DNA of 49,427 nucleotides, from positions 1-49,427 of the forward strand of contig CAZCZB010000018.1 in the NCBI GenBank assembly GCA_964502995.1. Direction: 5' to 3'. The notes beneath the pieces are model-generated. The model was not told where the DNA came from, did not search any database, and saw nothing but the letters and a program-made list of their open reading frames with translations. Of the stretch, positions 33,935 to 41,780 are shown piece after piece. The position numbers and the translations under genes are program-made. Source of the DNA: Bin87 sp964502995. Its GTDB lineage: Bacteria > Chloroflexota > Dehalococcoidia > Lucifugimonadales > UBA3495. Numbering within the stretch: position 1 is the stretch's first letter; every line of letters starts with the position of its first letter.

Positions 33935-34421
33935 ACGGTGGCATGGGCGGTGGCAAGTCTATGCTTTCGTCGGCAAGGGCCTCTGCTTCCGAGAGCAGCA
34001 GGCGGTCAATAACCCTTTGCTGCGCGGGAGTGGGCGTAAAGTCCCGGTTCGCGCCTTGTTCCCGCGCCTCCCACAGCAGAGGTATCAGCGCGCTAACGTC
34101 GGCCAGCAAATCCGCCACCAGGTTCTCACTCAGCCAGTCCTCGTAGTAGTTATCGTGCAGTTGATCAGCAATGGCTTGTAAATGCCTCATTTGCGGTTGC
34201 TGGTATTCGGCGGCCAGCAGGCCAACAATATCCCGGCGCAGGTTGTGCGAGCGATGCCGCCAATTGCGGTCCTCGGCGATGGCTTTCACCGCCTGGGCCA
34301 CGGCGCCGGAAGCCTTGTCCGAAGCCTGCACCCGGTCGCCCATGGTGCGCAGTTCGTAATTGGCCTGCTCCATAAGGCGACGGCTGAGGCCGATGTGGCG
34401 GTTGGCATTTGCGATGGACAT
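33915..34421 (-). CDS. HEPN-like (PaREP1-type) helical protein
   Basis: A 168-residue protein. The N-terminal 100 residues match the two other HEPN-like genes here: DKASGAVAQAVKAIAEDRNW, RHRSHNLRRDIVGLLAAEY, then LHDNYYEDWL. RHRSH places an arginine four residues before the histidine, near the R-x4-6-H RNase motif of HEPN proteins. The C-terminal 70 residues (about 100-168) form an extra acidic, proline-ending extension absent from the shorter relatives. ATG 34421 (MSIANANRH) is chosen for homology; the ribosome-binding site is weak. It is alone on its strand, divergent from nadE. Confidence 0.75.
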   Translation of the reverse strand: MSIANANRHIGLSRRLMEQANYELRTMGDRVQASDKASGAVAQAVKAIAEDRNWRHRSHNLRRDIVGLLAAEYQQPQMRHLQAIADQLHDNYYEDWLSENLVADLLADVSALIPLLWEAREQGANRDFTPTPAQQRVIDRLLLSEAEALADESIDLPPPMPPFNPPAG

Positions 34422-34574
34422 TATGAGGGAGCATCTCCGAAAGTTGGCAACAAGGCAACCGCTCTGACGCCCGGTTTGAGCGGATGGCAAGCGTATTATG
34501 GCACATCGCGGAAATCCCGAACCTCGTCCTGTTTATGCTGTCCATCCATGAAAAAACCGAGCCCCTGCCTGCGC

Positions 34575-34580
34575 TATAAT
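34575..34580 (+). promoter_or_regulatory. Candidate -10 box immediately before nadE
   Basis: A perfect TATAAT ending seven bases before ATG 34587. Transcription would begin at or next to the start codon, giving a leaderless messenger; no Shine-Dalgarno sequence is present. The -35 region is poor. Confidence 0.45.
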
Positions 34581-34586
34581 GCTCCA

Positions 34587-36338
34587 ATGCAGCGCAACCT
34601 CCGGGTGGCCCTTGGCCAGTTCAACCCCACCGTCGGCGATATTTCCGGCAACACCGGCCGCATCATCGAGCTGATCGACGAGGCACGGACGTCCCACGCC
34701 GACCTGGTCGCCTTTCCCGAACTTGCCGTCACCGGCTATCCGCCCGAGGACCTGCTGTTCAAGCCCTCGTTCCTGGCCGATGCCGCCGACGCCGTGCAGC
34801 GCATCGCCGCCGCGTCCCGGGGCATCGCCGTCATCGTCGGCTGCGTCGAAACCGGCGACGACATCGCCAACGCCGCCGCCATCATCAACGACGGCCGCAT
34901 CATCGACTGGTACCGCAAGATGTACCTGCCCAACTACGGCGTCTTCGACGAGGACCGCTACTTCCGGCGCGGCGAGGAATGTCCCGTGTACGTCATCAAC
35001 GGCTGCCCAGTCGGCGTCAACATCTGCGAGGATAGCTGGTATCCCGTCGGCCCCATCGCCGTGCAGCGCGACGCCGGCGCCGAGGTCATCGTCAACATCA
35101 ACGCCTCGCCGTTCCACGCCGGCAAGGCGGCCCAGCGCGAGCGAATGATCGCCACCCGCGCCGCCGACAACGGCGTGTTCGTCGCATACCTCAACACCGT
35201 CGGCGGACAGGACGAGCTGGTATTCGACGGAGCCAGCATGATCTGCGCGCCCGACGGATCGGTGATCGCCCGCGGCCCCTCGTTCGAGGACCGCCTCATC
35301 GTCGCCGATCTCGAAGTCGATACCGTATTCCGCCAGCGTCTCCGCGACCCTCGCGCCCGCAAGGAGAACCCCAACATACTGCGCGAGGTGGGACAGGCCG
35401 CCATGATCCGCGTGTCCGATTACCACCGCACCGGTCGCGGCCACCCGGTTGAGTCGCCCATGTGTCGCCGGCTGGACGAGACCGAGGAGGTGTACCAGGC
35501 GCTGGTCGTCGGCACCCGCGATTACGTCCGCAAGTCCGGCTTTCGCAGCGCCCTGATCGGCCTGTCCGGCGGCATCGATTCGGCCCTCACCGCCACCGTC
35601 GCCGTGGACGCGCTCGGCGCCGATAACGTCGTCGGCGTCACCATGCCGTCGCGCTACTCGTCGGAGGGCAGCATCGGCGACTCGCAGGAGTTGGCCGACA
35701 ACCTGGGCATCAAGCTGTGGCGCATCCCCATCGAGCCGGCCCACCACGCCTTCACCAACATGCTGGCCGAGCATTTCGCCGGCACGGAGGCCAACACCGC
35801 CGAGGAGAACGTGCAGGCCAGAATCCGCGGCAACGTCCTCATGACCATCTCCAACAAGTTCGGCTGGCTTGTCCTCACCACCGGCAACAAGAGCGAGATG
35901 GCCATGGGCTACGCCACTCTCTACGGCGACATGGCCGGCGGATTCGCCGTCCTCAAGGACGTGCCCAAGACCCTGGTGTACCGTTTGTGCCACTGGCGCA
36001 ACGCCGGCTCCGCCACGGGCCAGCCCATCATTCCCCAAGCCGTGCTGGACAAGCCGCCCAGCGCCGAACTGCGGCCCGACCAGACCGACCAGGACACCCT
36101 GCCGCCCTATGATGATCTCGATCCCATCATCAAGGCATACGTGGAGGACGACTACGGATACGCCGACATGATCGCCATGGGCCACAACCCCGACTGGGTC
36201 CGGCAGGTGATGACATATGTGGACCGCAACGAGTACAAGCGGCGCCAGGCTCCCCCCGGCGTCAAGATCACGCCCCGCGCCTTCGGCAAGGACCGCCGCC
36301 AGCCCATAGTCAACCGCTACCGCCCGGCGTCTCCATAG
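34587..36338 (+). CDS. nadE: Glutamine-dependent NAD+ synthetase
   Basis: A 583-residue two-domain enzyme making NAD from deamido-NAD, ATP and glutamine. The N-terminal carbon-nitrogen hydrolase (glutaminase) domain has the triad E45 (FPELAVTGY), K111 (YRKMYLPNYG) and C147 (NICEDSWYP). The C-terminal synthetase domain has the pyrophosphatase loop LIGLSGGIDSALTA (about 324-337) and LTTGNKSEMAMGYATLYGDM. The length is normal. It appears leaderless: a TATAAT box is seven bases upstream and there is no ribosome-binding site. It stands alone, with repeats following. Confidence 0.95.
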   Translation: MQRNLRVALGQFNPTVGDISGNTGRIIELIDEARTSHADLVAFPELAVTGYPPEDLLFKPSFLADAADAVQRIAAASRGIAVIVGCVETGDDIANAAAIINDGRIIDWYRKMYLPNYGVFDEDRYFRRGEECPVYVINGCPVGVNICEDSWYPVGPIAVQRDAGAEVIVNINASPFHAGKAAQRERMIATRAADNGVFVAYLNTVGGQDELVFDGASMICAPDGSVIARGPSFEDRLIVADLEVDTVFRQRLRDPRARKENPNILREVGQAAMIRVSDYHRTGRGHPVESPMCRRLDETEEVYQALVVGTRDYVRKSGFRSALIGLSGGIDSALTATVAVDALGADNVVGVTMPSRYSSEGSIGDSQELADNLGIKLWRIPIEPAHHAFTNMLAEHFAGTEANTAEENVQARIRGNVLMTISNKFGWLVLTTGNKSEMAMGYATLYGDMAGGFAVLKDVPKTLVYRLCHWRNAGSATGQPIIPQAVLDKPPSAELRPDQTDQDTLPPYDDLDPIIKAYVEDDYGYADMIAMGHNPDWVRQVMTYVDRNEYKRRQAPPGVKITPRAFGKDRRQPIVNRYRPASP

Positions 36339-36353
36339 GCAGTGTGGTCCGCT

Positions 36354-36375
36354 CATGGTGAGCCTGTCGAACCAT
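36354..36375. repeat. Short dispersed repeat (CTGTCGAACCAT type)
   Basis: CATGGTGAGCCTGTCGAACC followed by AT, 15 bases after the nadE stop; the same sequence as 14372-14393. Confidence 0.6.
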
Positions 36376-36388
36376 CCCGCACCAACCC

Positions 36389-36415
36389 GTAGGGGCGAGG
36401 CATGCCTCGCCCCTA
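36389..36415. repeat. Palindromic repeat, B type
   Basis: GTAGGGGCG and CGCCCCTAC arms around the AGGCATGCCT centre, between nadE and the RidA gene. Confidence 0.85.
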
Positions 36416-36461
36416 CACACGCACCCAGACACGCCATACCCTCCATAACCGCCACCACCGC

Positions 36462-36488
36462 GTAGGGGCGGGATTGAAACCCGCCCCC
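36462..36488. repeat. Palindromic repeat, C type
   Basis: GTAGGGGCGGG...CCCGCCCC with an ATTGAAA centre (one base off the perfect C form), 44 bases before the RidA start. Confidence 0.8.
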
Positions 36489-36532
36489 CGCCCATCTCCA
36501 CAAACCGCCACCAATACGGGAGTAACCACAAC

Positions 36533-36997
36533 ATGGAAGTAGAAAACAAGCTGGCCGGCATGGGCCTCACCGTTTCCGAGCCGAACCCGTCCATCGGCAA
36601 CTTCGTGCCGGCCGTGCGCGTGGGCAACCTGCTGTTCGTGTCCGGCAACCTGCCCCGCCGGGACGACGGCAGCATGGTCGCCACCGGCAAGCTGGGCAGG
36701 GATGTCAGCATCGAGGAAGGCTATGAGGCAGCCCGCCAGTGCGCCGTCAACTGCCTGTCCAGCGCCAGGAGCATCATCGGCGATCTGGACAAGGTGCAGC
36801 GCGTCGCCAAACTGCTGGTCATGGTCGCCTGCGACCCCGAATTCGACCAGCAGCCCGCCGTGGGCAACGGCGCATCCGACCTGCTGGTGGAACTCTACGG
36901 CGAGAACGGACGCCACGCCCGTTCCGCAGTGGGCATGGCCGCCCTACCGCGAGGCGCCCCCGTAGAAGTCGAAATGATCCTCGAAATCGCGGACTAA
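36533..36997 (+). CDS. RidA/YjgF family protein
   Basis: A 154-residue RidA-like protein. VRVGNLLFVSGNLPRRDDG and the C-terminal RSAVGMAALPRGAPVEVEMILE, with the arginine that binds the substrate carboxylate in active RidA, are visible. It belongs to the longer YjgF branch (LAGMGLTVSEPNPSIGNF at the N-terminus) often annotated as endoribonuclease or imine deaminase-like; enamine/imine hydrolysis is the known activity of the family. GGGAG precedes ATG 36533. Two palindromes lie upstream and one downstream. Confidence 0.88.
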   Translation: MEVENKLAGMGLTVSEPNPSIGNFVPAVRVGNLLFVSGNLPRRDDGSMVATGKLGRDVSIEEGYEAARQCAVNCLSSARSIIGDLDKVQRVAKLLVMVACDPEFDQQPAVGNGASDLLVELYGENGRHARSAVGMAALPRGAPVEVEMILEIAD

Positions 36998-37020
36998 CCG
37001 GCCAGCAGACCAACCAACAA

Positions 37021-37046
37021 GCAGGGGCGAATGATTATTCGCCCCG
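37021..37046. repeat. Palindromic repeat, A type
   Basis: GCAGGGGCG...CGCCCC with an AATGATTATT centre, between the convergent RidA and Uma2 genes. Confidence 0.8.
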
Positions 37047-37087
37047 AGCCCGCCATTGTGAGCCGCTGAAACGCGGCTCCAATCTCC

Positions 37088-37642
37088 CTACCCCAGTATC
37101 TCCCGCACCGCACAGCTGAACCCCGGCAAAACGTCGCCGCCGTCCAGCGTATCGTCCCTGGTGAGAACGACGGTCGGCAGGTCGGGCAACCTCACCCCTA
37201 TAGTGTCGGTCTCAGGGTTGATCACCAGCGCCATCCGTACCCCGAAGTCCAGCCACATGGTAGCCTTGTCATCAACTTCCCGCCCGGAGTCGCTGGGCGA
37301 TTTAATCTCCACCACGAGGTCGGGCGGAATGGGGCAGTAGCCATCAATCTCCGCGTCCAGCGGCAACCGTTCCGCGGAAACGTAGACTATATCCGGCTCC
37401 CGCACCGTGTCAGGGTTGGTCTCCAGCAGCACACCGGCATCGGAGCCGAAAACATGACCCAATCCCGCCGGCCGGACGTGCAACCACAATAATGCCATCA
37501 GAGCGGCAGCAATTTTCCCATGTCTTAAACCTACCGACATCGTTTCGTGGAGTACCCCCTGGATCAGTTCACCTCGCACGCCTTTGCCGTGCAGACGGAG
37601 CAGGTCGTCGGCAGTCATCAATGTGGGTTTCACCGTAGTCAT
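37088..37642 (-). CDS. Uma2 family endonuclease
   Basis: A 184-residue PD-(D/E)XK-fold protein of the Uma2 family. RGELIQGVLHETM, REPDIVYVSAERL and DLVVEIKSPSDSGREV carry the nuclease core (D in EPDIVY, E and K in VEIK). The family is abundant in cyanobacteria and Chloroflexota; its biological role is not settled. TGGAGG precedes ATG 37642 by eight bases. It is the last gene of a minus-strand run, 30 bases after the methyltransferase. Confidence 0.88.
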   Translation of the reverse strand: MTTVKPTLMTADDLLRLHGKGVRGELIQGVLHETMSVGLRHGKIAAALMALLWLHVRPAGLGHVFGSDAGVLLETNPDTVREPDIVYVSAERLPLDAEIDGYCPIPPDLVVEIKSPSDSGREVDDKATMWLDFGVRMALVINPETDTIGVRLPDLPTVVLTRDDTLDGGDVLPGFSCAVREILG

Positions 37643-37672
37643 TGCAGCGCCTCCAATACACCAACCAGTGTA

Positions 37673-38329
37673 TCACTGCCCCTCGCCTTCACCGCCGCCC
37701 GAATCCTTGTAGGCGTACACGGCGAACAGGGGGTCGCCCGGCGGCGCCATGTCGGGATTCGCCAGGCCGCCGCGCACGCCGCCGAGTCCGCCGGCGTGGT
37801 GCATGTACGACGCCACCAGCTCAATGTGGTCCTCGTCGTTGGTGGAACGCCACACTCGCACCGCCTTGGTGGGGAAGCAGCGGTTCGAGAACGTCACGAT
37901 GAACACTCCGCCGGGCCGCAGGATGCGCGACACCTCGCCGAACACCTCCACCGGCCGGATCATGTACTGCACCGATACCGTGATCACCACCGCGTCGAAG
38001 GACTCATCCTCGAAAGGCAGCCCGGGATCCACGTTGATGTCCCTGAGCAGATACTCGTTGAGCTGGGGGTTGTCGGCCATCTCGGTGGCGTTCATGCCCA
38101 GGCCGACGATGCGCCGGCGGGGGTGATCCTCCGGCCAGTGCGTCCGCCAACTGCTCATCAGATCCAGCACCTCGGCGTCCTGGGGAATCAACTGCTGGAA
38201 CAGCCGGCCCACCGCGACAATCGCCCCGTCGTCGATATGTACGACCAGACGGGGCATGGTGTAAAACTCGGCGTCGTTGCTCTCGTCCTCCCGCTGGAAA
38301 AACTCCGGCGGAAAACGCTGCGGATCCAT
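37673..38329 (-). CDS. Class I SAM-dependent methyltransferase (type 11-like)
   Basis: A 218-residue methyltransferase. The middle carries AEVLDLMSSWRTHWPEDHP (motif I region, atypical because it lacks the usual GxGxG), IVGLGMNATEMADNP, LPFEDESFDAVVITVSVQY and the motif VSRILRPGGVFIVTFSNRCF. The substrate is unknown. ATG 38329 (MDPQRFPPEFF) follows AGGAGG. It belongs to the minus-strand gene run with amidohydrolases, a HEPN-like gene and Uma2. Confidence 0.82.
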   Translation of the reverse strand: MDPQRFPPEFFQREDESNDAEFYTMPRLVVHIDDGAIVAVGRLFQQLIPQDAEVLDLMSSWRTHWPEDHPRRRIVGLGMNATEMADNPQLNEYLLRDINVDPGLPFEDESFDAVVITVSVQYMIRPVEVFGEVSRILRPGGVFIVTFSNRCFPTKAVRVWRSTNDEDHIELVASYMHHAGGLGGVRGGLANPDMAPPGDPLFAVYAYKDSGGGEGEGQ

Positions 38330-38393
38330 CGACAAACCCAACCTCCTGATCAGGCCAACCCGGCCCGTTAATGGTGGCAAAAACATCACCAAC

Positions 38394-38421
38394 GCAGGGG
38401 CGACTGATTATTCGCCCCTAC
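38394..38421. repeat. Palindromic repeat, A type
   Basis: GCAGGGGCG...CGCCCCTAC with an ACTGATTATT centre, in the 141-base gap between amidohydrolase and methyltransferase genes. Nearby (38427-38465) is a sequence similar to 34526-34559 (CCTGTTTA...ATCCATGAAAAAA). Confidence 0.8.
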
Positions 38422-38470
38422 CCGCATCCATATCCTGTTTAGCCTGTGCATCCATGAAAAAAACCGGACT

Positions 38471-39490
38471 CTACCCGACCCGGTACGCGCGGGCCGCGCA
38501 CCCGTAGAACATATCCGCCCGCTCGTCCGCCGAGAAATCCGCCGACATTCGCTTGAAGGCATTCCACATGATGCTGTATGAGAACGATTCCTTGTCCACC
38601 GGGAAGTTGCTCTCGAACATGCAGCGGCTCGGGCCAAACTGCTCGATGCAGTGGCGCATAACCGGATCGATGGCTGCCGCCAGTTCCTCGGAACCCACCG
38701 GCGTCTCACGCTGGTGAAAGTCGTAACCCAGCCGGGGCATCCCGACGCCGCCCAGCTTGATCACCACGTTGGGACATTGCGCCGCCGTCGCGATTCCGCT
38801 GCGCCAGTTCGCCATGACCTCGTCGGGATTGGCGACATACGGCCCGGTGCGCATCAGCCCGCCCACGTGGTTCAGGATGATCGTCAGGTCGGGCACGGCG
38901 TTGGCGAAGTCCACCAACTGCGGCAACTGCGGGTGCAGCAGCGAAACGTCCAGCGACAGGCCCATGTCGGCCAGCGCCCTCGCGCCGGCCCGGTAGTCGT
39001 CGCCCATGAGCTGGTCGGGCATGGGATACGCGCCGACGATGGGAACCTCCGGGTGCGGGTCCCAGCTCACGCCGTGGCGGATGCCCTTGAAGCGGTTGGG
39101 GCTGGCCGCCTGCAACGCCTCCAGCACGCGCCGCACCTCGGTTCCCAGGTGCAGGTTGGCGTGCCCGACGATGCCGTGGGCCGCCCTGGTCCGGCTGTAC
39201 ATACCGCTGGCAGACTGCGCGGCGATGCCCTGCACGAATTCGACCTCGCCCACCGGACGCAACTCCATGGGCGGGTCGGCGCGATACATGGCCCGCGCCT
39301 CGATGAACACCGTGGAGACGATGTTGTGGCCGCTGCCGGTGTCGGCCTCCAGTTCGTCCAGGAAGTAACGGGGTTCCACCCGGTCGGCGCGCCCGTCCCA
39401 CAGGTGATGGTGGGGGTCGCAAATGGGCAGATCCGGTTCCAACGCCGGTTCGACGGTTTTGGCCAGCCAGTCATTGATCGGCGCTGCCAT
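38471..39490 (-). CDS. Amidohydrolase family protein (LigI-like branch), paralogue B
   Basis: A 339-residue amidohydrolase-2 protein. The N-terminal HxH is in ICDPHHHLWDGR; later marks are GIVGHANLHLG, FKGIRHGVSWDPHPEV, TIILNHVGGLM and CMFESNFPVDK. The closest known enzymes act on lactones such as 2-pyrone-4,6-dicarboxylate or fuconolactone. It is about half identical by eye to the gene at 39912-40937 over the full length, so the two arose by duplication. AGAGAGG precedes ATG 39490. A HEPN-like gene lies between the two paralogues. Confidence 0.88.
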   Translation of the reverse strand: MAAPINDWLAKTVEPALEPDLPICDPHHHLWDGRADRVEPRYFLDELEADTGSGHNIVSTVFIEARAMYRADPPMELRPVGEVEFVQGIAAQSASGMYSRTRAAHGIVGHANLHLGTEVRRVLEALQAASPNRFKGIRHGVSWDPHPEVPIVGAYPMPDQLMGDDYRAGARALADMGLSLDVSLLHPQLPQLVDFANAVPDLTIILNHVGGLMRTGPYVANPDEVMANWRSGIATAAQCPNVVIKLGGVGMPRLGYDFHQRETPVGSEELAAAIDPVMRHCIEQFGPSRCMFESNFPVDKESFSYSIMWNAFKRMSADFSADERADMFYGCAARAYRVG

Positions 39491-39531
39491 GGCGATAACC
39501 TCTCTGCACGTGGGGTCAGAACAAAGACAAG

Positions 39532-39903
39532 CTACGTATCCAGGAGCGACAATACACGGTCAACGAAGTAGTGCACCGCCGGCCTGCCACCTTCAATCTC
39601 GTAATCCTCGAGGTAGTCGTGAAAGAAGTTCTCGTGAAAACGATTGGCAGCAGCGTACCCGCCAAGGAGGGTCGGTTCATCAAATTCCCGCGCCATAGCC
39701 TCCACCGCTTGGTGCATGGCCCGGTGGCTCTTGTAGCGCCAACCCCGCTGCTGGCAGATGGCGATTATTGCCTGCGTCGCCGCGCCGTACAGCTTTTCCG
39801 AGCCTTGCAGGTGGTCGCCGGCGGCAAACTCGCGGTCGGAGGCAGTGAGGAAGTCCCGCGCGGTTTGCGCGTGCTCCTCGGCGCCCATTTCCCTGGTGGT
39901 CAC
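39532..39903 (-). CDS. HEPN-like (PaREP1-type) helical protein between amidohydrolases
   Basis: A 123-residue helical protein. SEKLYGAATQAIIAICQQRGWRYKSH matches the two other HEPN-like genes in the window. It continues with FHENFFHDYLEDYEIEGGRP and a final helix VHYFVDRVLSLL. RYKSH gives an arginine four residues before the histidine, close to the HEPN RNase motif. GTG 39903 is preferred to ATG 39888 because a GGGGG site (39906-39912) lies at the right distance; it then starts eight bases after the upstream amidohydrolase stop, so the two are one operon. The function is unknown. Confidence 0.78.
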   Translation of the reverse strand: MTTREMGAEEHAQTARDFLTASDREFAAGDHLQGSEKLYGAATQAIIAICQQRGWRYKSHRAMHQAVEAMAREFDEPTLLGGYAAANRFHENFFHDYLEDYEIEGGRPAVHYFVDRVLSLLDT

Positions 39904-39911
39904 GACGCCCC

Positions 39912-40937
39912 CTAACTCTCGTTCACCGAGTACACCCGCACGGCCGTGTCGTGGAACATGGCTGCCCGCTCGCTGGCAGAGTAACCCTGCGACAGTCGCT
40001 TGAACGCGTTCCACATGATGTTGTACGAGTAGGACACCTTGTCCGGCGGGAAGTTGCTCTCGAACATGCACCGGTCGGGCCCGAACTGCTCGATGCAGTA
40101 ATTGACCAGCGGCGCCATGTCCTTGGCCAATTCCTCGGAGCCGATGGGAACGTCGCGTTCGTGCCAGTCAAAGCCCGTGCGCGGCATGCCGATTCCGCCC
40201 AGCTTGACCACCACGTTGGGGCATTCGGCTGCCGCCGCGATGCCCTGCCGCCACGTCGCCAGCGTCTCGTCGCTGTTGGAGTAGGGGCCGACGCGCAGCA
40301 GCCCGCCGATATGGTTCAGGATGATGGTCAAATCCGGCACCGCTTTGGCGAACTCGGCCAGCTCGAACATCTGCGGGAAGTACATCCAGCCTTCCAGGGT
40401 CAGGCCCATGCTGGCCAGCACGCGGGCGCCGGCGCGGAAGTTGTCGCTGGACATCTGGTTGGCAGCCTGGTGGGCCGCGGTGTTTTCGATTTCCGGGTGC
40501 GGGTCCCAGGTGACGGAGTGGCGGATGCCGCGGAACCGGTTGGGGCTGGCCGCCTGCAGCGCCTCCAGCACCGGCTTGACGCCGTCGCCCAGGTTCAGGT
40601 TGGCGTGGCCCACGATGGACGCCGCCGCCCGGCCGGGCCCGTACAGGCCGTTGGCCGATGCCGCCGCCAGACCCTGCACAAACTCCACCTCGCCCACCGG
40701 CCGCATCTCCTCCGGCCCGGTGCTGCGATACATCGAGCGCGCCTCCACGAAGACGGTGGACGTGATGTTGTGGCCGCTGTTCATGTCGTCGGCCAACTCG
40801 TGGAGCAGGTAGCGCTGGTAGGGAATCCGCTCGGTGCGAAAGTCCCAGAAATGGTGGTGCGGGTCGCAGATGGGGATTTCGGGCTCCAGGGATTCTTCCT
40901 GCCGGAGCGCGTGCCAGTCATTGCCTCCGAATGGCAT
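39912..40937 (-). CDS. Amidohydrolase family protein (LigI-like branch), paralogue A
   Basis: A 341-residue amidohydrolase-2 protein with ICDPHHHFWDFR (HxH), SIVGHANLNLG, FRGIRHSVTWDPHPE, TIILNHIGGLLR and CMFESNFPPDK. It is a tandem paralogue of 38471-39490, keeping nearly every motif but differing in the 160-210 region, which likely forms the substrate pocket. ATG 40937 is preceded by AGGAGG. It heads the minus-strand run that continues with the HEPN-like gene and paralogue B. Confidence 0.88.
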   Translation of the reverse strand: MPFGGNDWHALRQEESLEPEIPICDPHHHFWDFRTERIPYQRYLLHELADDMNSGHNITSTVFVEARSMYRSTGPEEMRPVGEVEFVQGLAAASANGLYGPGRAAASIVGHANLNLGDGVKPVLEALQAASPNRFRGIRHSVTWDPHPEIENTAAHQAANQMSSDNFRAGARVLASMGLTLEGWMYFPQMFELAEFAKAVPDLTIILNHIGGLLRVGPYSNSDETLATWRQGIAAAAECPNVVVKLGGIGMPRTGFDWHERDVPIGSEELAKDMAPLVNYCIEQFGPDRCMFESNFPPDKVSYSYNIMWNAFKRLSQGYSASERAAMFHDTAVRVYSVNES

Positions 40938-41046
40938 ATTCGGACCTCCTGTGTTCAGTGCTAGTGTGCAATCAAAGTAGATCGGCGCCGGTACAAGCCG
41001 CTCGGCCGCCGACGCCGGAATCATAACACAGGGTATGCGGGCGCTC

Positions 41047-41652
41047 TTACTCCAGGATGATCTGCTCCACCACCAGCCCAATATCAGGGAAGTGCATGGG
41101 CGCGACGCTTTCGCCCGGGCCGTAGTACCGGACGCTGCCGTATTGGTCGCCTTCCGGCTCCGTATAGGTCTCCACCCGACGGTCCTGCAAGTTCACGATC
41201 CAGACTTCGGTTATGCCGGCTCTTGCGTAGAGTTGCAGTTTCTGGTTTCGGTCAAAATCAACCGTAGAGTCGGCCACTTCAATCACCAACAGGACGTCCT
41301 GAGGGCCAGGGTGCCCCGATGCGTAGAAATCATCCTTCCATTCCAGCAGGGTGACATCCGGTTCGGGTTCGCTGCTGTCGTTCAATCGCACCGGGTTCTG
41401 AACCCTGACTATCGCGCGCTCAGCCAGCGCCAGAATCCAAAATCGGGTGAGCCAATCAACGCAAAAGGCGTGACGATTGCCAATGGGCGCCATTACAACT
41501 ATTTCCCCGTCCAGCAATTCAACCCGTTCGTCGGGCCCAAGGACGCCTGATTCGGCCATGGCATAGTATTCACCCACGCTGAACTTGCGACGCGGGCGGG
41601 CCTGCAGCGTCTCCCCTGTCTGTGCTGGGGCAGTAACCGTATGCGTGGTCAT
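41047..41652 (-). CDS. Uma2 family endonuclease
   Basis: A 201-residue Uma2 protein. FSVGEYYAMAESGVLGPDER, VELLDGEIVVMAPIGNRH, EPEPDVTLLEW and VLLVIEVADSTVDFDR (glutamate of the PD-(D/E)XK core) with YARAGITEVWIVNL are the usual family pattern. It is a fuller match to the family than the copy at 37088. The start is ATG 41652 with CGGGAA upstream. It is divergent from the SIS gene. Confidence 0.9.
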   Translation of the reverse strand: MTTHTVTAPAQTGETLQARPRRKFSVGEYYAMAESGVLGPDERVELLDGEIVVMAPIGNRHAFCVDWLTRFWILALAERAIVRVQNPVRLNDSSEPEPDVTLLEWKDDFYASGHPGPQDVLLVIEVADSTVDFDRNQKLQLYARAGITEVWIVNLQDRRVETYTEPEGDQYGSVRYYGPGESVAPMHFPDIGLVVEQIILE

Positions 41653-41780
41653 ATTTCCCGCAACCTCTTTCGTTGGCGTTCCGCGTACCGTACTGAGTCC
41701 CTATCCGGCACCATGTTAGCATAACTGTTATCATCGAAATCCGTACCCCTAATCGGGACAACCCACGAGAGCAGAACGCC

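Noticed and set aside
34533..36503. A 656-codon open frame on the minus strand opposite nadE, and similar long antisense frames opposite aprA and alaS.
   Set aside because: They mirror GC-rich codons of well supported genes, are rich in Val, Gly, Ala and His, and show no domain or ribosome-binding site.
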